64,000 nt of DNA from Paenibacillus sp. H1-7 (GTDB taxonomy: Bacteria; Bacillota; Bacilli; Paenibacillales; NBRC-103111), in assembly GCF_022354825.1 (NCBI RefSeq), contig NZ_CP031168.1, positions 3,845,501 through 3,909,500 of the forward strand, in the 5' to 3' direction. The notes beneath the pieces are model-generated. The model searched no databases. It saw nothing but the letters and a program-made list of their open reading frames with translations, and was not told the origin of the DNA. The position numbers and the translations under genes are program-made. Below are positions 1 through 9,104 of this stretch, piece after piece (the first letter of the stretch is position 1; each line of letters starts with the position of its first letter).

Positions 1-2
1 CG

Positions 3-3000
3 GTTATTTCCCTGCTTGTGCTCGTGTCCAGAATGGGTGTGGGGCTTGGCTACGATTGGGTCTTACCGGTCATTTACATTGGTTATGATGTGTTCAACTT
101 TCTAATGATTGTTGTTTTCTGGCAGTTCGCAACAGCTGTGATGGACCAACGGAAGGTAAAACGGATGATTGGCTTGGTCGGCAGCGGAGGCCTCGTCGGG
201 GGCATCATTAGCGGCTTCGGGCTGAAGCTTATCGTGCCCGTGGTCGGGACGGCCAACCTGATCTATTTCTATGCCGCTTTGCAGATGCTTGCGCTGTTAG
301 CTGTATACAGACTGATCAAATTGGGTGCGGATCCTAAAGAAACCTTTGCTTCAGCTCCAGCAGGCTCCAAGAAACCGGTCAAGGAGCGACAGAAGCAGGA
401 GGAACCAAAGGGCGGCCTGTTTCATAATGTACCGCACTTGAAATATGTTGCTGTCATGTTCGCCGCTCTCGTGCTCTCGCTTACGTTTATTGATTACCAG
501 TTCAAAGTCATATTGAGAAATACGTTGCAAAATGAAGCTTTGGCCGGATTCATGGGAAGCTTTTACGGTTATTCCGGGTTGTTGGCTTTATTCTTCCAGC
601 TATTTATTTCGGGCACGTTGTTAACCCGCTTTGGGGTGATGACGGCGATTCTCGTATTTCCGGTAGCGTTGTTTGCGGGCAGCCTGGGCGTACTCCTGAT
701 GCCGGTGCTGGCTTTGGCCGTTATTGTCAAAGGAAGCGATAAAGTGCTGGGAGATACGATTCACTCCTCCGTTAGCCAATTGATCATGTTTCCTATAGCT
801 CCGTCGTGGCGGAATAAGGCCAAAAGCTTCCTTGACGGCGTTGTACGCAATGGCGCCAAAGGGGCGGCAGGCATCAGCCTTATGATCTTATCTCCGCTGC
901 TGACTGCAGGACAGTTCAGCTACCTGATTCTTGGGCTGCTTGTGTGCTGCGTTGCGGCGGCGATTCAGGTGAAAAAGGCGTATTTGCAAACGTTGCTGTC
1001 ATCGCTCGAAACAAGAGGCACGGATTTGCAGGAAACGGAGCTTGATTTCATGGATCCGGCTAGCCGGGACATCCTGAGTGCCGCTTTACGCGGCTCGGAC
1101 AAGCAGCAGATTCTGTATGTCTTGAAAATATTGCGCGGCTTGGATTCCTTTGACTTGACGCCTTATATCCCGGCTCTGCTGAAGAGTCCTTATCCTGAAG
1201 TATGCATTGAGACGATTGCCTATATAGAGCAAAAGGTTCCTGCCGGATTGGATAAGGAGCTGAGACAGCTGCTCGATTCCGGCCATCCGAAGATCCAAGC
1301 CCAAGCCTTGCTTGCGCTGGCTGCGTATTTCCAAGACGACGATTTGGAGACAATCACAGCCCGTCTTGAAGCGGAGGAAGTAGAAATCCAAGCCGGGGCG
1401 ATTGCGGGCTTGATCAAATTTTACGGTATCGAGGGGATGTTCCGGGCGGTGGGGACTCTGAAGCAGCTGATGGAAAGCGGGGTCGATGAGGAGCGCCAGG
1501 CCATGGCCGTTCTGTTCGGGAGGATCGGTATCCGGAGCTTCTACAAGCCGCTCATACCGATGCTGCAGGATACGTCACCTCCAGTTCGCAGGTCCGCCCT
1601 GGAATCAGCCGCTTCGTTACGCGTGCCTGAACTGGTTCCACAGATCGCGCTCATGCTGCGGGATAGCCAGACAAGACGCCATGCTATCGAGGCGCTGGCT
1701 GCTTATGACGAAAAGCTGATCATAGGGCTGCTGACGCCTTGCTTTCAGCAAGCGGGCAAGGATTGGCTGCATCTGCCCAAAGTATTCGAGAGGATCGGAA
1801 CGCAAGAGGCGTTCGACGCGCTGCTCGCACAATATACTCTGTCTGATTACGAAATGAGGGACAAGCTGGCGGAAGCGCTAAGAAATCTTCGCCCGGGCAT
1901 ACGGCAGGTGAATGAGAAGCTTCTAGAGGAGCTGATCCTCGATGAAATCCGGTTGTACGCACAATTTGCCGAGCATGGTGCAGCGGTAACGGGAGCCGAC
2001 GGGAAAGCGGCGGCTGTCTCCGAGGCGATAGCTCAGCTCCGCTCGTCTATGACAGAGCGAATCTTCGGATTATTAGGGCTTATCTATGATGCCAAGACGG
2101 TCCAAGCGGTATATATCGGCTGGTCGGAGGGAGATGCGAGACAGCAGGCGAATGCCGCGGAAGTGATGGATCAGCTGCTGCAAGGGCATCTCAGGCTGGA
2201 GGTGAACAAGCTTATGACCTCCCCAAGAACGATACAAGGCGGCCGAATGCAGGGGATATCCGGGGAGGACGAGCTGGGTTGGCTCTATGAGCATGGGGAT
2301 GAATGGCTGCGGCGCATGATCCGATACGAAACCGGTTCACAGTACCGGCTGGGGAGCAGGGAAGGGATGAAGCTCGGATTCAGCACGGATGGCAGCTCGG
2401 GTATGGAAGAGCCGGACGTTCAGATGAACCGGGTCCGGTGGTTGAAGAACATATCCCTATTCCAGGGCTTGAAGGATAGGGATTTGTTTCAAATTGCCGC
2501 GCTGCTGAAGCCTGTATATGTACCGGCTGGTGGAATGGTATTTCAATTACGGGATCCAGGAGATTCCTTATACATTATCGAGAGCGGTCAAGCGGGGGTA
2601 TACCGTAACCGCGAGCAAGTAAGCGTGCTGCAAGCCGGGGCTTGCTTGGGACAGACGGCGCTGCTAACGCAAAAAGCAAGGACGGCCACGGTTCGGGCCG
2701 CAACGGATCTGCAGCTGTGGAGACTTGATTCCGCTGCCTTTTACGAGCTGATGTTTGACCGGACCGGGATCGCAATGGAAATGATGAAATTGTTATCCCG
2801 CCGTCTGCGATCCATGCTGGAGAGCAGCGCGCAGCGGCTCGAGGCGGATTCAGAGCATGAATCCGTAGAGACGGTTCCAAGCCCGTCGTCGCAATCCGAG
2901 GCTGCTGCTTCTGTGGAGAGCGTTCATACCGCTTCAACGGCAGACACGGCTGCGAACAACAAGCTGCTGCGCAGAGTCTTGATCTTGCAAAAAATCGAGC

Positions 3001-3383
3001 TGTTCTCCCATTTGGCTCAGGATGACTACATCCGATTAGCCCAGATGGTCGATGAGGTGGAATACGAGGCGGGGGAAGCCATCTGCAGGGTGGATGAGTT
3101 CGGAGATGCGATGTTCGGCATCATTGAAGGAAACGTCCGCGTTCATCGAGGCGGTGAAACCTTCGCCAATTTGGGCGAGGGGGAATACTTCGGAGAGATG
3201 GCGATCATCGATAGCGGCCTGCGTTCGGCCGATTGTACAGCCGTAGAGCATACAGTGCTGCTTCAGCTGCAGCGCGATCAAGTCTTCTCCTTTTGCTTTC
3301 AAAACATCGATGTGCTGCGCAGCATGATGCAGGTGCTGGCGGACCGAGTCAAAGGCATGATTCACGAAGACGTAAGCCGTTAG
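3..3383 (+). CDS. NTT-type carrier fused to HEAT repeats and two cNMP-binding domains (5' partial)
   Basis: The frame is open to the left edge, so the true N-terminus lies outside the window; the GTG at 18 is only an internal codon. Residue numbers count from that GTG. About residues 1-320 are hydrophobic membrane segments resembling the ATP/ADP-translocase (NTT/TLC) branch of carriers. About 330-790 is a helical HEAT-like solenoid. Two cyclic-nucleotide-binding folds follow, about 808-925 and 990-1110, joined by a Ser/Glu-rich linker. The second keeps the phosphate-binding cassette pattern (FGEMA then RSA). In the first the Glu is replaced (LGQTA then RTA), so it may not bind ligand. Such fusions are annotated in Paenibacillus-like genomes as Npt-family nucleotide transporters, but substrate and ligand are unproven. 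No downstream gene is close enough to form an operon. Domain calls are by eye. Confidence 0.8.
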   Translation, partial: VISLLVLVSRMGVGLGYDWVLPVIYIGYDVFNFLMIVVFWQFATAVMDQRKVKRMIGLVGSGGLVGGIISGFGLKLIVPVVGTANLIYFYAALQMLALLAVYRLIKLGADPKETFASAPAGSKKPVKERQKQEEPKGGLFHNVPHLKYVAVMFAALVLSLTFIDYQFKVILRNTLQNEALAGFMGSFYGYSGLLALFFQLFISGTLLTRFGVMTAILVFPVALFAGSLGVLLMPVLALAVIVKGSDKVLGDTIHSSVSQLIMFPIAPSWRNKAKSFLDGVVRNGAKGAAGISLMILSPLLTAGQFSYLILGLLVCCVAAAIQVKKAYLQTLLSSLETRGTDLQETELDFMDPASRDILSAALRGSDKQQILYVLKILRGLDSFDLTPYIPALLKSPYPEVCIETIAYIEQKVPAGLDKELRQLLDSGHPKIQAQALLALAAYFQDDDLETITARLEAEEVEIQAGAIAGLIKFYGIEGMFRAVGTLKQLMESGVDEERQAMAVLFGRIGIRSFYKPLIPMLQDTSPPVRRSALESAASLRVPELVPQIALMLRDSQTRRHAIEALAAYDEKLIIGLLTPCFQQAGKDWLHLPKVFERIGTQEAFDALLAQYTLSDYEMRDKLAEALRNLRPGIRQVNEKLLEELILDEIRLYAQFAEHGAAVTGADGKAAAVSEAIAQLRSSMTERIFGLLGLIYDAKTVQAVYIGWSEGDARQQANAAEVMDQLLQGHLRLEVNKLMTSPRTIQGGRMQGISGEDELGWLYEHGDEWLRRMIRYETGSQYRLGSREGMKLGFSTDGSSGMEEPDVQMNRVRWLKNISLFQGLKDRDLFQIAALLKPVYVPAGGMVFQLRDPGDSLYIIESGQAGVYRNREQVSVLQAGACLGQTALLTQKARTATVRAATDLQLWRLDSAAFYELMFDRTGIAMEMMKLLSRRLRSMLESSAQRLEADSEHESVETVPSPSSQSEAAASVESVHTASTADTAANNKLLRRVLILQKIELFSHLAQDDYIRLAQMVDEVEYEAGEAICRVDEFGDAMFGIIEGNVRVHRGGETFANLGEGEYFGEMAIIDSGLRSADCTAVEHTVLLQLQRDQVFSFCFQNIDVLRSMMQVLADRVKGMIHEDVSR

Positions 3384-3500
3384 CGCGTGCGGAAAAAGCG
3401 GTCATACCCTCAGGAGGAGGCCGCTCGGCTTGTTGACGAAGCCTATCCTTTCAGATTTTTGTTGATAAAACTCTGGAAGAAGAGCAGTGCTGTACTACTT

Positions 3501-3687
3501 TCGGACCGTAGATCCGTTATTTAACCGAACATGGTACTATTTACATGAGGATCGGACGTGAGATCCTTTATTTCGCCCAAATACTCTATTTTCGGTTGAA
3601 AAATTAGCAAATAGCGGTTTCTCTGTCCGATCGGTCTGCAAAAGAAGCATAGATCCAAAGTATAACGGATTCTCTGTCCGATAGACC
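3501..3687 (+). repeat. 187-bp dispersed repeat A, copy 1
   Basis: The block aligns without gaps to the reverse complement of 47851-48037, with about 152 of 187 positions identical by hand count. It is built of four related units of about 45 bp, the first two forward and the last two inverted. Each unit carries TCGGAC, about five bases, then ATCCGTTATTT or a close variant. Nested pairing of units 2/3 and 1/4 could make a long imperfect hairpin. No coding potential is seen. Confidence 0.8.
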
Positions 3688-3784
3688 GGATAGACCGCCG
3701 TCAAGTGTATGAGCAGCTTGTTCCCCACCATTGTATCATTGAATACTGGAGCAAGAAGACTATTCCAGCACTTGTATTGCTCTC

Positions 3785-3817
3785 AAACCGTCTTAGGGAT
3801 AAGGCGGTTTTCATTTT
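3785..3817 (+). terminator. possible intrinsic terminator between repeats
   Basis: An imperfect stem (AAACCGTCTTA with TAAGGCGGTTT) and a four-base loop are followed by TCATTTT. It lies some 400 bp after the NTT-fusion gene, so which transcript it ends is unclear. Confidence 0.4.
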
Positions 3818-3898
3818 GCCGCTACGGTAAATTAACCTAGCCATTACTAAAGGTTGCTGCCGGGCATCCTGGGAAAACGCCGATAGACGAGTTTCTCG

Positions 3899-4003
3899 CC
3901 ACCATAGAATGTATAAGATTCCGAAGGAATCGGATGAAAAATTCTAGTTGGTGATTCTTTAAGGCTGCTCGCCTCTGTATACCTCGATAGAGGTTGTCTC
4001 ATC
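3899..4003 (+). repeat. dispersed repeat B, copy 1
   Basis: The core at 3904-3946 is an imperfect inverted repeat (ATAGAATGTATAAGATTCCGA paired with its near complement) and is shared with 32986-33030. Further downstream both copies have a CTCTGT segment and a CGATAGA-type motif. In this copy that motif forms ACCTC-GATA-GAGGT followed by TTGTCTC. Confidence 0.6.
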
Positions 4004-4145
4004 GCCGCTCAGCGCTATATATCGACAATACATGTGCCGCTCCCCGTGCTACAATATGACAAACTTTTTGATCAAGACAAGCTATACTGGGAATATGACA
4101 GCATTCCTGTCCGTATTACATATACTAACCCGGGGAGTGGTTTAT

Positions 4146-4322
4146 GTGGACGAGCAGTTCATTAAGAGGCTTCACACGTTAAATCGTCGTGACGAATTAA
4201 GATCGCAGCTATTGATCGAAGGTGTTAAGCTCACTCTCAAGCGCAAGAAGGAATTGGGGTTGTTGGACAGGTATTTTCATTCAAAAAAGGATCCGGTCAT
4301 CGCAAAAGGCTGGAATGGTTAA
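4146..4322 (+). CDS. 58-aa protein of unknown function
   Basis: The frame is open from 4032, but GTG at 4146 has a good ribosome-binding site (GGGGAG at 4132-4137, 8 nt away) and gives a compact charged product beginning MDEQFIKRL. The peptide is rich in Lys, Arg and Leu (LTLKRKKELGLLDRYF), looks helical and cytosolic, and has no membrane segment or Cys motif. I do not recognise a family. A strong terminator follows immediately, which supports a real transcription unit. The next gene is convergent. Confidence 0.5.
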   Translation: MDEQFIKRLHTLNRRDELRSQLLIEGVKLTLKRKKELGLLDRYFHSKKDPVIAKGWNG

Positions 4323-4331
4323 AAATATGCT

Positions 4332-4388
4332 GATAGCCCGTAAACATGTATTGCGAAAAATCGCGATGCAGTTTACGGGCTATTTTTA
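4332..4388 (+). terminator. intrinsic terminator after the 58-aa gene
   Basis: The arms GATAGCCCGTAAAC and GTTTACGGGCTAT enclose a second small stem (TTGCGA/TCGCGA) and are followed by TTTT. It may also serve the convergent hydrolase gene, whose stop is at 4416. Confidence 0.8.
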
Positions 4389-4415
4389 TCGCATCCATGA
4401 TGATAGAGCTTTAAG

Positions 4416-5753
4416 TTATGTGCCCGGCTTAAGAAACCAGCATACCTTGTTGCTCCCCTGCAGAGGTAGCGGTTCGCGGTTAAGCCGCAGTTCAACGAAG
4501 GTGGTTGTAAAAGGATAAAAAAACTTCACTTTGCAATCTCCAAGTAGGCTGGTGAGGTCCAGGGCGGCATGCCACACGCCATCCGCGTCATACGTTCCGT
4601 CGGTAAAGCCATGGTAGGCTACGAAGTTGGAGCCGGAAGAGGCTATAATGTTCATAGTGAGGCTTTGCAGGCTCTCGGGCTGCAGATCCTTCAGATTGAT
4701 ATGAAAATTCCGCAAGCTCGAATCGCCGCTGAACACATGGACATTCACATCGAAGTGTTCCATCGCATCCGAGCCCCCATCTTGACGCACCCCTTCAAGC
4801 TGGATGAAGTAATCCGGTATCGGATCCCCGCGCTCATCGGTCACGCGCATAACGAACTGCTGCCAGGGAGTAAGAATTTTTTTCATATGGCAAGCATTAT
4901 CCTTATACCAATCGTCCAAATCCGTCTTGCTGTTGACATCGAGGGCGCTATGCACCATTTGCACCAGTGCGTCGGTCGGCTGTTTGACGATCGTTCCATG
5001 GTTTAAACCTTCAACCGGGATCAGGGGGATGTCAACATGGTGATCCTTGTGCCAATTAGAGAGCGTTATCCGATTGCTATCGTCTGTATTGCGGGTCACA
5101 TCCAATGTAATCTTCCGCGCGTTCAAGGCGCAGCCGGCCCACCTTACCGTCCCGTCCGTGCCGTCTTCGTTGACTATACTGCGCAACCCACCGTAAGGCT
5201 CCGATCCGCAAAAGGTAAAGATGTACGGCGTATCCCCATCCGGCCCGTAATAAGGCTTGGCGCCGAACAAATCTTGATCCGTTAAATCCCAGGTGAAACG
5301 GCTTCCCAGCTCCAGCCCTTCGAGAATCCGGTCTCCTGCTTCCAGAAAATCAGGGCCAAGCTCCTTGCGCCCTTTGAATATACCGCCCAACCAGCTGCGA
5401 CCTTTGTGTGCCAAAGGAGAGCCGAAAGTGGCGGGCGCGAGCGCGATCAAATGCTTGAGGCGATCGCGCCGTTTGGCATAGACGGTGAGCCAGGAGCGGA
5501 TAACCAGCATCCCGGTCGAATGGACGATAGCATCGAAGGCTTCGTCCTCCTTCAAGCCTATTTCCTCACGAAGCGCCCGGTCGAACCCTTCCGCAATATC
5601 CGGAATGGTTACCTCGTTGGTCAGCGATTCATAGGAACACACATGAAGGGATTGAGGATCGCGGCCTTTTTCACATAGTCGGTTCACCCAGGTTTGAAAA
5701 GCCTCTCCCGTGTCCGAGTAGCCATGAATCAAGACAATCGGTCGTTGCGTCAT
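4416..5753 (-). CDS. alpha/beta-hydrolase fold lipase/esterase-like protein
   Basis: This 445-residue protein has no signal peptide. The N-terminus has the strand and oxyanion-type motif IVLIHGYSDTG (residues 6-16). The nucleophile elbow is VHSTG with Ser79, a variant of GxSxG. A Cys- and Trp-rich middle and a C-terminal beta-rich extension (about 300-445) make it longer than a minimal esterase. Substrate cannot be read from sequence; lipase or acyl-esterase activity is inferred from the fold. The start is set by AGGAGG six bases upstream of ATG. It is monocistronic and faces the 58-aa gene across a terminator. Confidence 0.65.
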   Translation of the reverse strand: MTQRPIVLIHGYSDTGEAFQTWVNRLCEKGRDPQSLHVCSYESLTNEVTIPDIAEGFDRALREEIGLKEDEAFDAIVHSTGMLVIRSWLTVYAKRRDRLKHLIALAPATFGSPLAHKGRSWLGGIFKGRKELGPDFLEAGDRILEGLELGSRFTWDLTDQDLFGAKPYYGPDGDTPYIFTFCGSEPYGGLRSIVNEDGTDGTVRWAGCALNARKITLDVTRNTDDSNRITLSNWHKDHHVDIPLIPVEGLNHGTIVKQPTDALVQMVHSALDVNSKTDLDDWYKDNACHMKKILTPWQQFVMRVTDERGDPIPDYFIQLEGVRQDGGSDAMEHFDVNVHVFSGDSSLRNFHINLKDLQPESLQSLTMNIIASSGSNFVAYHGFTDGTYDADGVWHAALDLTSLLGDCKVKFFYPFTTTFVELRLNREPLPLQGSNKVCWFLKPGT

Positions 5754-5938
5754 CGCTTTCCTCCTAATAGCTTGTATTTTGCAGATCCAATGTTATATAT
5801 AAGAGGAATTCGTCAAATTAGAAGACTGCAGCGGAAATTATATGCTGAAGGCGATGTCGGTAAGCAGATGGAGCCCAATATCGTGCTAGTAGCTTTTTAC
5901 TAAAACCTATGTAGTGCGGCTTTGTGATATCGTAACGT

Positions 5939-6019
5939 TTACGCTTTTTTGTCGTCATATACGCAGCCGATTAAGAAGAGAAAAACAATAAGAATCCAAA
6001 GGACAAACTGATTCATCAT
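5939..6019 (-). CDS. 26-aa hydrophobic peptide, possible mini-lipoprotein
   Basis: A very short gene is supported by a strong ribosome-binding site (GGGAGG at 6029-6034 on the reverse strand). The product starts MMNQFVLWILIVFLFLIGC and ends VYDDKKA. It is either a single membrane span with a charged C-terminal tail or a signal peptide with a lipobox-like LIGC that would release an eight-residue lipidated peptide. Small one-span proteins of this size (some called YjcZ-like) are common in Bacillales, but the residues do not match YjcZ well. Neither neighbour is co-transcribed closely. Confidence 0.45.
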   Translation of the reverse strand: MMNQFVLWILIVFLFLIGCVYDDKKA

Positions 6020-6298
6020 AACACCATCCTCCCAATTGGTTTGCATTTGCTCGGTTTGGGGGCAGGGAGCTTTTATGCTGAATGCCTTAGGGAATGTCAT
6101 TTTATGCTGAGCCGCTACAGGTGGTGCCTAGTCGTTATGGATCATTGATAAAGGCTGTATGGGCTTCAATAGATTGTTATTAGTGAAAGTTGTTAGAAAA
6201 GTGCAAATATTTCTTTACATAAGGCATTCCTTTTTTGCAGATGTGTTCTAAAATAAAATATTGCGTAGCAATGAATTAGGACGAGGAGGTAGCTCTAT

Positions 6299-7453
6299 AT
6301 GGATCAGACGCGTTCCCCGAAGGTTTTTATTCTTGATCCGGCACTGCTGCTGGAAGTCAAGAAACGGATTCACAATCAGGATGAAAAGGTTCTCGGCGCT
6401 TGGCAAAAGCTGAAGTCTCAGGCTGCGGATGCCTTGAATGCCGGTCCGTTCTCCGTCGTGCATAAAGCTCTTACGCCTCCGAGCGGAGATAAGCGCGATT
6501 ACATGAGCATTGCGCCGTATTGGTGGCCGAATCCGCACACAGCCGATGGGCTGCCGTATATTCGGAGGGATGGCGAAGTCAATCCCGAGCGGACCAAACT
6601 GGACCGTTCCGCAATAGGGAATATGAGCAGCCATGCGGATACGCTGGCTTTAGCTTATTTCTACTCGGGGGAAGAAGCTTTCGCTGAGAAAGCCGCTCAG
6701 CTGCTAAGAACGTGGTTTATGGACGAGGAGACCAGGATGAATCCTCATCTGAACTACGGGCAGGGTATCCGGGGAATCTGTGATGGAAGAGGCATCGGGA
6801 TCATTGAAACCAGGGAGCTGTTAAAGGTTGTCAATGCGATAGGGCTGTTGGAGGGATCGGCTGCCTGGACAGCGGAGGATCAGTCGACACTGATCGCATG
6901 GTTCACGCAATACCTTGACTGGCTGCTTCAAAGCGATCATGGGCAGGACGAAGCTGGCCAAGCCAATAATCACGGCACGCATTACGATGTACAGGTTGCG
7001 GTGTTCAGCTTGTTCACAGGCGAGAAGGACATATCGAAGCGGGTAATAACCGAAAGCGCTATCTTGCGAGTTGCATCGCAGATCGAACCGGATGGACGTC
7101 AGCCTCTGGAGCTCGCACGAACGAAGGCGCTCGGGTATTCGACCATGAACCTGGACGGATGGCTTGACCTGGCAGCTATCGCTGCATCCTTCGGCATAGA
7201 TTTATACAACTACAAGACGGCCGACGGCCGGGGAATCCGCGCAGCCTTGGACTATATAGCGCCTTTCTATACCGAGCCCGAAGCATTTCCATATCCGCAA
7301 ATCCAGCCGATGGATATGAATACGGTCATGAAGCTATTAAGGCGAGGTGCCTTAGCTTATGATGAACAAGAGTATGAGCGAATCATCGATCGTTTACCCA
7401 GCATCAACACGGCTCAGAGCCGAATTCAATTGCTGTATCCTGCTTTTGGATGA
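6299..7453 (+). CDS. alginate-lyase-superfamily polysaccharide lyase (PL38-like)
   Basis: This 384-residue alpha/alpha-barrel protein resembles the Alginate_lyase superfamily. Visible family marks are YMSIAPYWWPNP (about 67-78), the catalytic-type NNHG (223-226) followed by HYDVQ, and conserved YSTMNLDGW near 280. In this superfamily Asn/His/Tyr residues carry out beta-elimination on uronic-acid polymers. The exact substrate (glucuronan, alginate or other) is inference. There is no signal peptide, so it probably acts on imported oligosaccharides. The start has GAGGAGG upstream. It heads an operon with the GH101-like and sulfatase genes, with gaps of 36 and 25 bp. Confidence 0.75.
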   Translation: MDQTRSPKVFILDPALLLEVKKRIHNQDEKVLGAWQKLKSQAADALNAGPFSVVHKALTPPSGDKRDYMSIAPYWWPNPHTADGLPYIRRDGEVNPERTKLDRSAIGNMSSHADTLALAYFYSGEEAFAEKAAQLLRTWFMDEETRMNPHLNYGQGIRGICDGRGIGIIETRELLKVVNAIGLLEGSAAWTAEDQSTLIAWFTQYLDWLLQSDHGQDEAGQANNHGTHYDVQVAVFSLFTGEKDISKRVITESAILRVASQIEPDGRQPLELARTKALGYSTMNLDGWLDLAAIAASFGIDLYNYKTADGRGIRAALDYIAPFYTEPEAFPYPQIQPMDMNTVMKLLRRGALAYDEQEYERIIDRLPSINTAQSRIQLLYPAFG

Positions 7454-7489
7454 TTACTGCAAATATAGACATATAAGGAGTCAATGAAT

Positions 7490-9079
7490 ATGGAAGACAG
7501 CAAGGCGCAATTGCAGTCCATCCGGTTAACGGCGACTAAGTCTGCACTTCGTTTGGATGAGCCGGCATGGATCTTTTTGAGCGGGACAATGAGCAACGGA
7601 AAGGAAGCGAACTTCCTGGGATATAAGACGGCCTATTCATGCAGCGATACAGAAGTGCTGTCAACGGTGACTAAAATGGGTGTAGGCGCCTATGTCCGGG
7701 CCGGCACTCGTACGGACGGTAACGCCACTGTCACGGTAACTGTCACAGCTCCAAGTGGGGACACATGGACGGACAGCGTCCGCTTCATGGTCATTCCCGA
7801 GCCGGAGCGGCCGTTCAACCATGCCTATCACCAGACTCTGACGATGAAGATCAGCGTTTGCTCGAACGACGGCACCGTCTTCAGTACGTTCGAGCAAAGT
7901 CTCGAATTAATTAAAAAAACGGATACGCTGACGCGCGGCATTCCCAAAATCGTCTACCTGTCCGGCTGGCAGTACGGCGGCCACGATACCGGATATCCTG
8001 CGTGGGATATCGTTAATCCGAAGCTGAAGCGTCCGCAGGATGCTTCTGCACTGGACAGTCTCAAATGGCTGATGAACGAGGCGTTTGCCTATAACACGAC
8101 CGTCAGCCTGCATATCAATATGCTCGATATTAATAAGAGCAGTCCCATGTGGGACACTTATCTCGAACAGGACCTGATTGCACGCAATGCGGATGGCAGC
8201 TTGAAATCATACTTATGGGGCTATCCTATCAGCTTCACGCGGGAATGGAATGCGGGCTTCACACAAATCCGCATCGATCAGCTCCTACAGATGCTGCCTT
8301 TGAAAAAGGCGGGGACGATCCATATCGATGCGTTCCATCAATATATTCCCCGTCTGGAGCATGAGACGATCAGTCCATATCATAACATCAGCGTTGAAGA
8401 GGAGACGGAGACGCAGAAGAAGATTTTCCGTTATTGGCGGGAGCAAGGAGTGGACGTCACCTCGGAATTCGACAAGAAATATCGAGTGGATCCGCTTCTC
8501 GGGCTCCAACCGATGGCGTGGCATTTCGGCCAGCTCGATCCGATGAAGGTCCCGGCCGCACTGTGCATTGGCGGCGAAGGCGGCGATCCGCGATTCGGAG
8601 TATCGATGCTGGGACAGAAGACGATGAAGACGGACCCGGAACGGCTGGAAGGGTTTGTGGATGAATTTTGCCGTAAGACGCTGGTCTGGTATTACTTGAA
8701 CCGGCTTGAGCGGCTGTCTGATATTGACGGAGTAGTCACATTCTCGGAAGGCGTCACAAGCTCGATTGACAACGACATTGCCTTAATCCGCCAAGGAGAT
8801 GTCATTCTGAGAGACGGACATGATCTATTCGTTCCCGCTCTATGGAACGAGAAGAAGCATAAAGAGATCCTTGCTTTTAGCAGGAACGGGTATGAGAGCC
8901 GGGAGTGGACGATGCCTGGAGACTGGAAGCAGGTGGAGCAGGTGGATATTTATTCAATTGAATTGTACGGCTTGACTCCTATGGTGAAGGGGCAAGCTGT
9001 CGGTCAAAGCGGGCTTACTCTAACGCTTGGCAAAGGACAGGCTGTATCCATCGTACCGTCGGGGACAGCGTTACAATGA
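7490..9079 (+). CDS. GH101-like (endo-alpha-N-acetylgalactosaminidase-type) protein
   Basis: The protein is about 529 residues. The N-terminal ~110 residues look like a bacterial Ig-like domain (repeated Val/Thr strands). The rest resembles a TIM-barrel of the GH101 type, with a long preserved stretch around IVYLSGWQYGGHDTGYP and a strand end IHIDAFH carrying an Asp in the position expected for a barrel catalytic residue. Classical GH101 enzymes are far larger and secreted; this one is short and lacks a signal peptide, so true GH101 activity is uncertain. Two starts are possible (7484, 7490); AAGGAG spacing favours 7490. It is the second gene of the lyase-sulfatase operon. Confidence 0.5.
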   Translation: MEDSKAQLQSIRLTATKSALRLDEPAWIFLSGTMSNGKEANFLGYKTAYSCSDTEVLSTVTKMGVGAYVRAGTRTDGNATVTVTVTAPSGDTWTDSVRFMVIPEPERPFNHAYHQTLTMKISVCSNDGTVFSTFEQSLELIKKTDTLTRGIPKIVYLSGWQYGGHDTGYPAWDIVNPKLKRPQDASALDSLKWLMNEAFAYNTTVSLHINMLDINKSSPMWDTYLEQDLIARNADGSLKSYLWGYPISFTREWNAGFTQIRIDQLLQMLPLKKAGTIHIDAFHQYIPRLEHETISPYHNISVEEETETQKKIFRYWREQGVDVTSEFDKKYRVDPLLGLQPMAWHFGQLDPMKVPAALCIGGEGGDPRFGVSMLGQKTMKTDPERLEGFVDEFCRKTLVWYYLNRLERLSDIDGVVTFSEGVTSSIDNDIALIRQGDVILRDGHDLFVPALWNEKKHKEILAFSRNGYESREWTMPGDWKQVEQVDIYSIELYGLTPMVKGQAVGQSGLTLTLGKGQAVSIVPSGTALQ

Positions 9080-9104
9080 TAAAATTGAGAAACGGAGACG
9101 ACCT

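Larger units (their letters stand above)
3384..4145. other. gene-poor stretch carrying dispersed repeats
   Basis: I see no convincing gene here. It holds a 187-bp inverted-symmetry repeat (3501-3687), a terminator-like hairpin near 3785-3817, and a second repeat family (3899-4003) that ends in a short ACCTC/GAGGT hairpin. Short open frames inside the repeats lack ribosome-binding sites. Confidence 0.7.

Noticed and set aside
3501..3687. CRISPR array
   Set aside because: The units alternate in orientation and are not identical repeats with unique spacers. No cas genes are in the window.
4569..5006. 145-codon forward frame inside the reverse-strand hydrolase
   Set aside because: It overlaps the full-length hydrolase gene and its product lacks family features.
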